Source: Sulfurovum sp.
GTDB taxonomy: Bacteria; Campylobacterota; Campylobacteria; Campylobacterales; Sulfurovaceae
Reading direction: 5' to 3'
Length of the DNA stretch: 5,545 nucleotides
NCBI GenBank assembly: GCA_024763575.1
Contig: JANTFF010000065.1
Span: forward strand, 1-5,545
The position numbers were made by a program, and so were the translations under genes. The stretch's first letter is position 1. Each line of letters opens with the position of its first letter. Below, in pieces: positions 1 through 5,489 of the stretch. The notes under the pieces are model-generated. The model saw only the letters and a program-made list of their open reading frames with translations, was not told where the DNA came from and searched no databases.

Positions 1-70
1 GATAAGTTCTTAATTGATACTGCCATGCATTTTTTATTGCTAATTGCATATAAATTTGATTACTATTCAT
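1..70 (-). CDS. ribD: RibD N-terminus (riboflavin biosynthesis deaminase/reductase), 5' end only
   Basis: Reading leftward from an ATG at 70, the frame stays open to the window edge and gives 23 residues beginning MNSNQIYMQLAIKNAWQYQL and followed by RTY. This resembles the start of Campylobacterota RibD, where a helix of the form YMxLAIxxAWxYQ comes just before the TYPNPAVG motif of the deaminase domain; that motif would lie just outside the window. RibD is the cytosolic bifunctional enzyme that deaminates and then reduces the pyrimidine intermediate made from GTP in riboflavin synthesis. A strong AAAGGAG (78-84) lies 7 nt before the ATG, so the start is well supported. The gene has the same orientation as the rimP cluster but is separated from it by a hairpin and a possible plus-strand gene, so it probably has its own promoter. 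The identification rests on 23 residues recalled from family resemblance. Confidence 0.72.
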   Translation of the reverse strand, partial: MNSNQIYMQLAIKNAWQYQLRTY

Positions 71-77
71 ATAAATA

Positions 78-84
78 CTCCTTT
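78..84 (-). promoter_or_regulatory. Shine-Dalgarno sequence of the ribD-like gene
   Basis: On the minus strand AAAGGAG lies 7 nt upstream of the ATG at 70. It is one of the best ribosome binding sites in the window and shows that the short open frame running off the left edge is a real gene start. Confidence 0.75.
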
Positions 85-95
85 AAAATATAAAA

Positions 96-101
96 CTTAT
101 A
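96..101 (-). promoter_or_regulatory. Possible -10 element for the ribD-like gene
   Basis: The minus strand reads TATAAG here, about 25 nt upstream of the ATG, in an A/T-rich stretch. Campylobacterota sigma-70 promoters usually have a recognisable -10 and a T-rich periodic upstream region rather than a conserved -35, and none is seen here. TATATT (minus strand, about 89-94) is an alternative but lies too close to the ribosome binding site. The position between a plus-strand gene and a minus-strand gene requires some promoter in this interval; the exact box is a guess. Confidence 0.3.
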
Positions 102-141
102 AATTTTTTAAGATTTTCACAATTTATCACTATTTATTTAC

Positions 142-147
142 TATAAT
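142..147 (+). promoter_or_regulatory. Likely -10 box (TATAAT) for the small plus-strand gene
   Basis: The plus strand has a perfect TATAAT at 142-147, preceded by TTTAC and by T-rich stretches at about 10-nt intervals (114-117, 123-125, 132-134, 137-139). This is the style of a Campylobacterota sigma-70 promoter, which lacks a fixed -35. Transcription would start near 154, about 25 nt before the ATG at 179. In this AT-rich DNA a TATAAT can occur by chance, but its placement before a ribosome binding site and a short frame is suggestive. Confidence 0.5.
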
Positions 148-178
148 TGAGTTACAAAAACCAATAAGGAAAAATAGG

Positions 179-274
179 ATGTTAGACTTTTTTTATGAAT
201 TATTTATGGTAATTTTTAGTAGAAAAGAAGAAAAAACAGAAATTGGTATTATGGTTACAAAATATACCGAATAA
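179..274 (+). CDS. Possible 31-residue small protein, unknown function
   Basis: I do not recognise this product. ATG at 179 opens a 31-codon frame ending with TAA at 272-274. AAGGA (166-170) lies 8 nt upstream, a TATAAT box at 142-147 precedes that, and a hairpin starts 8 nt after the stop, so all the parts of a one-gene transcription unit are present. The peptide begins MLDFFYELFMVIF, a hydrophobic, aromatic-rich stretch with two acidic residues, then has a charged middle (SRKEEKTE) and a short C-terminal tail. The N-terminal part could be an amphipathic or membrane-associated helix but is short for a membrane span. The frame can be extended upstream to a TTG at 44, but that has no ribosome binding site and would run antisense through the start of ribD, so I prefer 179. 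It faces rimP and diverges from ribD. Alternatives are a small RNA, or a chance frame in AT-rich spacer. Confidence 0.42.
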   Translation: MLDFFYELFMVIFSRKEEKTEIGIMVTKYTE

Positions 275-282
275 TATTATAT

Positions 283-303
283 GCTTTTCTTTAAAAGAAA
301 AGC
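283..303. terminator. Palindromic hairpin, probable shared terminator of rimP and the small plus-strand gene
   Basis: The 21 bases at 283-303 form a perfect palindrome: arm GCTTTTCTTT, one central A, then AAAGAAAAGC. In RNA this folds as an 8-bp stem with a 5-nt loop. It begins one base after the rimP stop on the minus strand and 8 nt after the small frame on the plus strand. On the plus strand it is followed after 5 nt by a run of T's (308-312); on the minus strand it is followed by ATATAATATTATT, a weaker U-tract. It therefore looks like a compact bidirectional terminator between convergent units. The stem has few G-C pairs, so efficiency may be moderate. Confidence 0.6.
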
Positions 304-304
304 A

Positions 305-742
305 CTACTTTTTATTCCACTCAAAATAGGTTTTGACTTTTGATACATTTGCATAATCAAAAGATTTATCTTCACCTTTGATTTCTACTACAAAACTATT
401 ACTGTTAGCCGATTTCAAAATACCTTTTAGTTTATCTCCACCATGCTCTTTGAACTTGACTCTCTCACCAATAGCTGACATGAAATGTATTCGATTTTCT
501 AGTTTTCTCTCAATTCCAGGAGAGCTTACCTCTAGGTAATAAGCTCCATGCATAGGAGGATTAACATCCAAAAATGGAGATAACTCATTAGATATTTCAG
601 CACACAAATCAAGACTTACTCCACCCTCTTTAGTGATATAAACTCTAAAAATAGTCCTACCATCTTCTTGTGCAGTCTCTGTTCCATAAAAACTAGCTCC
701 ATTAGCTTTTACAATTTTTGCTATCTGCTCATTTAGACTCAT
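305..742 (-). CDS. rimP: Ribosome maturation factor RimP
   Basis: RimP binds the 30S ribosomal subunit in the cytosol and assists its maturation, including assembly around the central pseudoknot and S12. The 145-residue product is close to the usual family length of about 140-155. An N-terminal alpha/beta domain (about 1-80) carries the family signature YYLEVSSPGIERKL at residues 68-81, preceded by a VSLDLCAEISNEL segment (42-54). A C-terminal SH3-like barrel follows (about 84-145). The ATG at 742 lies inside the end of rbfA (14-nt overlap), with AAGGA 8 nt upstream, which supports both the start and translational coupling to rbfA. It is the last gene of the minus-strand cluster, followed at once by a hairpin. 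In most other proteobacteria rimP begins a rimP-nusA-infB operon; here it is distal and nusA is absent. Confidence 0.93.
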   Translation of the reverse strand: MSLNEQIAKIVKANGASFYGTETAQEDGRTIFRVYITKEGGVSLDLCAEISNELSPFLDVNPPMHGAYYLEVSSPGIERKLENRIHFMSAIGERVKFKEHGGDKLKGILKSANSNSFVVEIKGEDKSFDYANVSKVKTYFEWNKK

Positions 743-1109
743 CTTGACTATCCTTGGTTTTTCTTTTACCTATCTCTTTGAATAGGGCTTCAATATTAGA
801 TATTCGCTCTAACTGGTCATCAAATTCAAATGTAAATTTGGGTGCTTTGAACCAACCTTCACTATCTCTAATATAGGTTGATAGATAGTTTGATACCACT
901 CTAAGCTGTTTTAGTGCATCTTTTTGTTCTTCTTCATTTAAATATGATTTATCTAAATATACTTTGGCATCATATCGACCTCTACTACAGACTACCTCTG
1001 TAACACTCAAGCCGTTTATACGGCTATCATTCATAGTTGAAAGAGCTTCAGGAATTAGTTCAACTAACCTCGACTCTGTTCTCTTTCTTTTTATCTCTTC
1101 TTCTCTCAT
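729..1109 (-). CDS. rbfA: Ribosome-binding factor RbfA
   Basis: RbfA is a small KH-like RNA-binding protein that associates with immature 30S subunits and helps 16S rRNA 5'-end maturation, notably in the cold. The 126 residues match the usual size of about 115-135. The layout is typical: a basic N-terminal helix (REEEIKRKRTESRLVELIPEAL, about residues 2-23), a strand ending in VTEVVCSRGRYDAKVYL (36-52), a helix with KQLRVVSNYLSTYIRD (67-82), then KAPKFTFEFDD (88-98), which corresponds to the family's P-x-L-x-F-x-x-D strand. The ATG at 1109 is in the same frame as infB, 27 nt beyond its stop, with no strong ribosome binding site; the intervening sequence is an array of 7-bp repeats. Translation probably depends on reinitiation after infB. 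The end overlaps rimP by 14 nt. Confidence 0.92.
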   Translation of the reverse strand: MREEEIKRKRTESRLVELIPEALSTMNDSRINGLSVTEVVCSRGRYDAKVYLDKSYLNEEEQKDALKQLRVVSNYLSTYIRDSEGWFKAPKFTFEFDDQLERISNIEALFKEIGKRKTKDSQDESK

Positions 1110-1111
1110 TT

Positions 1112-1139
1112 TTCACTATTCACTATTAATTATTCACTA
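1112..1139 (-). repeat. Four-unit heptamer array between infB and rbfA
   Basis: On the minus strand this stretch divides into four 7-bp units: TAGTGAA, TAATTAA, TAGTGAA, TAGTGAA, followed by AA and the rbfA ATG. The first unit includes the infB stop codon. Because rbfA is in the same frame as infB, the array supplies four in-frame stops (TAG TGA at 1139-1134 and TAG TGA at 1118-1113). Read on the plus strand it contains three TTCAC cores, ending at 1116, 1123 and 1137. It fills almost the whole spacer and leaves no room for a normal ribosome binding site. Confidence 0.7.
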
Positions 1140-3836
1140 CAGACTAGCTTGTTCTTCTACCATTTTAAAGGTCTCTATTACATCACCCTCTTTAATATCA
1201 TTGTATCTATCTAGCATAATACCACACTCAAATCCTTGTTTGACTTCTCTTACATCATCATTAAATCTTTTTAATGATGCAATTTTACTAGTATAAACAA
1301 CCACACCATTACGGATAAGTCTAGCTCCTGCATTTCTCAAAATTGTACCATCAGATACTTTACAACCTGCAATTGTTCCTACTTTAGCTACTGTGAATGT
1401 CTCACGGACTTCTGCTTGACCTGTAACCTCTTCAGATATAACAGGACTCATCATACCACCAAGAAGTGCTTTAATATCATCTAATAGTTCATAAATAACT
1501 GAATAAGTCTTAATCTCTACACCTAACTCTTTGGCTTTTCTTTTGACACTACCAGTAGGGCGAACATTGAACCCCAAGATAATAGAGTGTTCAGAAGCAT
1601 CTGCTAGTTGTACATCACTCTCTGTTACTCCACCAACACCTTCATGAATAATATTTACTTTGACCTCTTCATTTTTAAGGTCACTTAGAGTTCCTTTTAT
1701 AGCTTCTAGTGAACCTTGTACATCTGTTTTGATAATAACAGGAAGTGATTTTAAGTTACCCTCTGCAATAACAGCCGATAAATCTTCCAAACTTACTTTT
1801 TGACTTTTTGAAAGCTCTTTAGTTCTTGCATACTCTGCTCTTTTGTCAGCAATCTCTCTAGCCTCTTTTTCTGAATCCATTACTACCAATATATCACCTG
1901 CTGTTGGTACTTCAGAGAGTCCAACAATAGCAGCAGGAGTACTTGGAGTAATAGCTTTAGTACGAGTACCATCATCTAATATCATAGTTTTGATTTTACC
2001 ATAAGTTGTACCTACTACAAAACTATCTCCAACTTTTAGTGTACCATTTTGGACAATTACATCTGCAATAGAACCAAAACCTTTTTCAACGGAACTCTCA
2101 ACGACTACAGCTTTAGCATTTCTAGTAGGGTCTGCTTCTAGCTCCATAACCTCTGCTGTAATTAATAGAGTATCAAGAAGCTCATCTATACCCTCACCAG
2201 TATGAGCTGATACAGGGATAAATTCATAATCTCCACCCCACTCTGATGGTGTAATATCAAGCTCTGCCAATTGACCTTTAACTAATTCTGGATTGGCACT
2301 CTCTTTATCCATTTTGTTAATAGCTACAACAATTGGTACACCAGCAGCTTTAGCATGAGACACTGCCTCTTTGGTTTGTGGCATTACACCATCATCAGCA
2401 GCTACAACAATAATAACAATATCAGTAGCCTGAGCCCCTCTTGAACGCATTTCTGTAAATGCTGAGTGACCAGGAGTATCTATAAATGATATTTTTTTAC
2501 CATTTTTTGTAACTTGATAAGCTCCAACATGTTGAGTAATCCCTCCTGCTTCTTTGGCTGCTACTTTAGTTGAACGAATTTTATCAAGAAGTGATGTTTT
2601 ACCATGGTCAACATGCCCCATAATAGTAATAACAGGTGGTCTCTCTTCTAAATTTTTATCCTCTATAGCATCATAAGTTTTTACATAATCTAGTGCATTT
2701 AATGGATCAATTGTTGTTACCTCTACATCAAACTCTTCTGCCAAAATCTCAATTGAGTCTTTGTCCAAAAAGTCATTTTGTGTAAACATTGTTCCTAAAG
2801 TGAAAAGTACTTTTATAACTTCACCAGTACTTCTACCAACTTTTTGGGCAAACTCATAAACTCTTACATTTTCAGGAATTTCTATAGATTTTATCTGCTC
2901 TGCAGTCTCTTCTTTTATATATTTCTTTCGTTTACCACCCCGTCTAAGACCTGATGTTTTTTTTCGGTGTTGATTACCACTTCTACCACGACCCTGTTGT
3001 GTATTAGCTCCTGCTCTCTTTTTAGCCTCTTCTTTTCTTTTTTGCTCTTGTTTTAACATATCTTCATAGATATTTTTATCAGAGAAATCGAGCATCATTA
3101 CTTCTGGCTCTTCTTCTACCTCCGTGACACTATTTCGTCCATTACCAAAACTTGAATTTGACATAAAATTAAGCTTTTGACCAGTTGATTTAGCTTGTGC
3201 TACTTTTTTTGTTTTTTTCTTAGAAGGAGGAGTTGGCATACCTTTTGGTTGAGTCTTTTTCTTGACAGAAATCTCTTTTTCAGGTTTTCTATCATCTACT
3301 ATTCTAATTTTTGGTCTCTCTCTATCTGCTTTTTTGATAACAGTAATACCAACTCTTTTTCTTTTTACTCTTACTTTTGGCTTTACAGTAGCTTTAGGCT
3401 CTTCTACAGGTATTTCCACTTTTTTAACCTCTGATTTTTCCTTTTTTGCAACTTCTTCTTTACTTACAGGTTTTTCTTTTATTTTAACCTCTTTTTTTAT
3501 TTCAGCTTCTTTTTTTATTTTGGCTTCTTTTTTTGGCTCTTCTTTTACCTTTTGTGTGACAATATCATCTTTTGGTGATTTTTTAGCCTCTTCTGTAGTA
3601 GTAGGTCTTTGAACAGTAGCCTTTTTAACCACAGTTACCTTTTTTGGTTTTACTTTTTTCTCTACTTTTGGCTTTACACCATTGATAGCATAATCTACTA
3701 AAACTCCAGCCTCTTCAACTGTTAGTGTACTATTAGCTGCTTTTACATCAAAACCTAACTCTTTTGCTTTTTCAAGCAGTACTGCATTTGATGCTCCAGC
3801 CTCTTGTGCTATCTCTTGGATTTTAATTCTATCCAT
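1137..3836 (-). CDS. infB: Translation initiation factor IF2
   Basis: IF2 is the GTPase that places initiator fMet-tRNA on the 30S subunit and promotes 50S joining. The 899-residue product is in the range of long bacterial IF2 proteins. Order of domains: a first IF2_N module (residues 1-52), a Lys/Glu-rich linker (about 53-318), a second IF2_N-like module (about 321-372), the G domain (about 399-568), domain II (about 570-665), domain III (about 690-795) and the fMet-tRNA-binding C-terminal domain (about 800-899). All G motifs are intact: GHVDHGKT (407-414), GGITQHVG (431-438), DTPGH (453-457) with the catalytic-type His457, NKMD (507-510) and SAHTG (543-547). The C-terminal ECG (870-872) matches the conserved region of E. 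coli IF2. ATG at 3836 lies inside ylxR (8-nt overlap) with AAAGGAG 10-11 nt upstream. An Arg/Gly-rich patch (about 282-304) closes the linker. Confidence 0.98.
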   Translation of the reverse strand: MDRIKIQEIAQEAGASNAVLLEKAKELGFDVKAANSTLTVEEAGVLVDYAINGVKPKVEKKVKPKKVTVVKKATVQRPTTTEEAKKSPKDDIVTQKVKEEPKKEAKIKKEAEIKKEVKIKEKPVSKEEVAKKEKSEVKKVEIPVEEPKATVKPKVRVKRKRVGITVIKKADRERPKIRIVDDRKPEKEISVKKKTQPKGMPTPPSKKKTKKVAQAKSTGQKLNFMSNSSFGNGRNSVTEVEEEPEVMMLDFSDKNIYEDMLKQEQKRKEEAKKRAGANTQQGRGRSGNQHRKKTSGLRRGGKRKKYIKEETAEQIKSIEIPENVRVYEFAQKVGRSTGEVIKVLFTLGTMFTQNDFLDKDSIEILAEEFDVEVTTIDPLNALDYVKTYDAIEDKNLEERPPVITIMGHVDHGKTSLLDKIRSTKVAAKEAGGITQHVGAYQVTKNGKKISFIDTPGHSAFTEMRSRGAQATDIVIIVVAADDGVMPQTKEAVSHAKAAGVPIVVAINKMDKESANPELVKGQLAELDITPSEWGGDYEFIPVSAHTGEGIDELLDTLLITAEVMELEADPTRNAKAVVVESSVEKGFGSIADVIVQNGTLKVGDSFVVGTTYGKIKTMILDDGTRTKAITPSTPAAIVGLSEVPTAGDILVVMDSEKEAREIADKRAEYARTKELSKSQKVSLEDLSAVIAEGNLKSLPVIIKTDVQGSLEAIKGTLSDLKNEEVKVNIIHEGVGGVTESDVQLADASEHSIILGFNVRPTGSVKRKAKELGVEIKTYSVIYELLDDIKALLGGMMSPVISEEVTGQAEVRETFTVAKVGTIAGCKVSDGTILRNAGARLIRNGVVVYTSKIASLKRFNDDVREVKQGFECGIMLDRYNDIKEGDVIETFKMVEEQASL
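3472..3538 (-). repeat. 18-bp imperfect tandem repeat in the IF2 linker
   Basis: About three and a half copies of an 18-bp unit, plus-strand form TCTTTTTTTATTTTGGCT, run through 3472-3489 (most diverged), 3490-3507, 3508-3525 and a partial copy 3526-3538. The reading frame is kept because 18 is a multiple of 3, giving the protein repeats AKIKKE, AEIKKE and VKIKEK (about residues 105-122). Each well-conserved copy contains a run of seven T (A in the coding strand), so the stretch is a candidate for length variation between strains. Confidence 0.65.
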
Positions 3837-4080
3837 TCTTATTCAACTCCTTTAAATACTTAACAAACCGTTCACTATCATCCGTAGAGAGTCGAAAACG
3901 CTTAACTAAGCCTTTTATTTTTTTTTCATTTTCACTACAAAGACTACACAAATAAAAACTTCTACCTTGACCAGTGTAAGGAAAAATATTGTTATTATTT
4001 TGCTGTAGTCGTATTAACTTTTTTTGCAGGTCTCGTTCTCTACATGCTATACACATTCGTATAGGTTCATTTTTTTGCAT
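3829..4080 (-). CDS. ylxR: YlxR-family (DUF448) small RNA-binding protein
   Basis: The 83-residue product belongs to the YlxR/DUF448 family, small basic proteins usually encoded just before infB and thought to bind nucleic acid. The signature IRMCIACRER (7-16) is followed by GRSFYLCSLC (39-48). Four cysteines form two CxxC pairs (C10/C13 and C45/C48), which could bind a metal; this is inference. The rest is a basic helix-rich tail. I start it at ATG 4080; an in-frame TTG at 4092 would add four residues but has no ribosome binding site, and the signature sits near the N-terminus in relatives. The ATG itself has only a weak GGG-type site, so it may depend on coupling to thrB, whose stop is 21 nt upstream. 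The coding strand carries a run of nine A at 3918-3926. It overlaps infB by 8 nt. Confidence 0.87.
   Translation of the reverse strand: MQKNEPIRMCIACRERDLQKKLIRLQQNNNNIFPYTGQGRSFYLCSLCSENEKKIKGLVKRFRLSTDDSERFVKYLKELNKNG
3847..3853 (-). promoter_or_regulatory. Shine-Dalgarno sequence of infB inside ylxR
   Basis: The minus strand has AAAGGAG within the last codons of ylxR, about 10 nt before the infB ATG at 3836. It fixes the infB start within the overlap and suggests that infB is translated independently as well as by coupling to ylxR. Confidence 0.75.
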
Positions 4081-4101
4081 AATTATACCCAACTTTTGTT
4101 A

Positions 4102-4983
4102 TTAACTCTTTGAAGTTACACCATAATTGTCAAGTGTTTTAGTAAAAACTCTATATTTTGGGAACTTGATTTCTAAAGCTTTATGAATTTTAGAGGCATC
4201 ATCTACATAACAGAGTGTAAAAAAAGTTGAGCCACTTCCTGAGAGTGTACTCATTAATGCTCCATTACTAAGTGCTACCTTTTGAACTTCAAAAAGTTCT
4301 GGCATCTGCTTCATTCGTCTTGTCTGATGCAATTTATCCTTTGAAGCAATTTTCAATAAATCCCAAGATTCTGTCATAAAGAGTGAAGTCATAAATGATG
4401 ACCTAGATAGAGAATAGACTACCTCATCTTTTCTATAAATATCTGGTAAAATTGTACGAGATTTTGCTGTAGATATAGTTCGATTAGGAACTACTAAAAC
4501 CGCTCTTAGATAATCAGGAACTTTTCTTTTTTTACTATATACTTTTTGCTCTTCAACACAAGCAACATTAAATCCACCCATTACAGCAGGTGTAATATTA
4601 TCAGGGTGAGGTTCATATTCCAAAGCCAAATTTAAAATCTTTCGTTTGTTATATCTCTGCCCAGATGCTACAAAAGCAGCTGTAAGAGCAGCTGTAATCA
4701 CAGCAGAAGAGCTACCTAAACCACGCGATATAGGGATACGATTGTTAAATTCAAAGCGAAAATTATCTTTACGACCTTTTAAAGCTTTATACTGTTTATC
4801 AAAAATATTCATAAAAAGAATATTTTTACGAATATGTGGATTTTCTGCTCCCTCACCACGAGTTGATACAGAGAAAAACCTTGATGGTTTAATAATTATC
4901 TCATTACGAAAATTGATTGCTAACCCAAGGGTATCAAATCCAGGTCCTAGATTGGCAGAGGTAGCAGGTACAGATACAAACAA
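4102..4983 (-). CDS. thrB: Homoserine kinase (GHMP family)
   Basis: ThrB phosphorylates homoserine with ATP in the cytosol, the step before threonine synthase in threonine biosynthesis. The 293-residue product (E. coli ThrB is 310) shows the three GHMP motifs: VPATSANLGPGFDTLG at 5-20, the phosphate-binding loop RGLGSSSAVITAA at 87-99, and the C-terminal STLSGSGSTFF at 245-255. EPHPDNITPAVMGGF (124-138) is typical of homoserine kinases rather than mevalonate or ispE kinases. The start is a TTG at 4983: motif 1 begins four residues later, no ATG lies nearby, and AAAGGAAG (4988-4995) is well placed before it. It sits between a tsaB-like gene (38-nt gap) and ylxR (21-nt gap), an unrelated context for a biosynthetic enzyme but one remembered as conserved in Helicobacter and Campylobacter. 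Confidence 0.95.
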   Translation of the reverse strand: MFVSVPATSANLGPGFDTLGLAINFRNEIIIKPSRFFSVSTRGEGAENPHIRKNILFMNIFDKQYKALKGRKDNFRFEFNNRIPISRGLGSSSAVITAALTAAFVASGQRYNKRKILNLALEYEPHPDNITPAVMGGFNVACVEEQKVYSKKRKVPDYLRAVLVVPNRTISTAKSRTILPDIYRKDEVVYSLSRSSFMTSLFMTESWDLLKIASKDKLHQTRRMKQMPELFEVQKVALSNGALMSTLSGSGSTFFTLCYVDDASKIHKALEIKFPKYRVFTKTLDNYGVTSKS

Positions 4984-4987
4984 AGCA

Positions 4988-4995
4988 CTTCCTTT
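4988..4995 (-). promoter_or_regulatory. Shine-Dalgarno sequence deciding the TTG start of thrB
   Basis: AAAGGAAG on the minus strand has its AGGA core 6 nt upstream of TTG 4983. With the GHMP motif starting only a few codons later, this makes TTG the most probable thrB start codon. Confidence 0.7.
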
Positions 4996-5021
4996 GCTGA
5001 TGTTATAATTAAATATATTAA

Positions 5022-5489
5022 TTAAACGGCAGGTAAAATATATAACGGTTCATTATTGCTAAAAATTGTCACTTCACTCAACATGGAAGGTAATTTAAAC
5101 CGTTGTTCTACAGCCTCATCAAATTTTTTTGTTATTATAGTATCTTTTTCTTTGATAAAGTATAGTTTCCCCATAGCTTTAATAGGATTTTTATGATTAA
5201 GTGAAAAAGCATCACAAGCGTATATTTTAATACCTTTGATAATCTCTAATGTTCGAAGCGTAATATAAGTTAATTTGATAGCCATATAACTTCCAGGTCC
5301 ATTGGTATAAATGAGCTTTTTATAGTTATATCTTGAATAAATATTCATTAAAACTTGTAGTAGTATATCAGATGTTTTTTCATTTTTTTCTATAGTCTCT
5401 ATTAGTAAATTATCTCTATATACTCCAATAAGCAAAGGTGAAGATATAGAGATAATAACAACACTATAATTAGGCAAAACTTTTTTCAA
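5022..5489 (-). CDS. tsaB: Short TsaB-like protein (t6A tRNA modification partner)
   Basis: TsaB is the non-catalytic partner of TsaD in the complex that makes N6-threonylcarbamoyladenosine at position 37 of ANN-decoding tRNAs. The clearest evidence is TNGPGSYMAIKLTYITLRTL (62-81), matching the GPGSFTGLRIG-type motif of TsaB, after a helix and strand in the expected order. At 155 residues it is much shorter than typical TsaB (about 220-230): the N-terminal actin-like lobe is present and most of the C-terminal lobe is missing. The usual N-terminal AIDTS-type strand has become VVIISISS (10-17), losing the Asp. Short versions seem normal at this locus in Campylobacterota, so I do not call it a pseudogene. 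The start is a TTG at 5489 inside lpxC (20-nt overlap), with only a weak ribosome binding site; TTG at 5477 is an alternative. The name is by homology and conserved position; activity is uncertain. Confidence 0.72.
   Translation of the reverse strand: MKKVLPNYSVVIISISSPLLIGVYRDNLLIETIEKNEKTSDILLQVLMNIYSRYNYKKLIYTNGPGSYMAIKLTYITLRTLEIIKGIKIYACDAFSLNHKNPIKAMGKLYFIKEKDTIITKKFDEAVEQRFKLPSMLSEVTIFSNNEPLYILPAV

Noticed and set aside
116..150. Second copy of the heptamer array in the ribD/small-gene spacer
   Set aside because: There are scattered GTGA/GTAA units on the minus strand, but the spacing is 10-11 nt rather than 7, so it is better explained by T-rich promoter periodicity.
44..178. N-terminal extension of the small plus-strand frame to TTG 44
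   Set aside because: No ribosome binding site precedes it, it would overlap the ribD start region antisense, and it would place the TATAAT box inside the coding sequence.
71..178. FMN riboswitch in the leader of the ribD-like gene
   Set aside because: None of the conserved G-rich blocks of the FMN element is present; the leader is short and almost entirely A/T.
964..1296. Plus-strand open frame across the rbfA start and infB end
   Set aside because: It runs antisense to two well-identified genes and its product resembles no family.
3162..3239. Internal IF2 starts at Met200 or Met225 giving a shorter isoform as in E. coli
   Set aside because: Neither ATG has a properly spaced Shine-Dalgarno sequence; the purine stretch before Met200 is too close.
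3262..3612. Long plus-strand open frames opposite the IF2 linker (also 3195-3434)
   Set aside because: These are antisense shadows of a Lys/Glu-rich coding stretch; they give Phe/Ser-rich low-complexity products with no ribosome binding site.
3918..3926. Run of nine A in the ylxR coding strand as a programmed frameshift making a YlxR-IF2 fusion
   Set aside because: Following both alternative frames by eye, each meets a stop soon after the run (TAA at once in the +1 frame, and TAA after a few codons in the -1 frame), so no fusion to infB can form.
5002..5007. TATAAC on the minus strand as an internal promoter for thrB
   Set aside because: Transcription would start at or inside the thrB ribosome binding site, so it could not produce a usable leader.
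4646..5008. Plus-strand open frame opposite thrB
   Set aside because: It lies antisense to conserved GHMP motifs, so it is a shadow frame.
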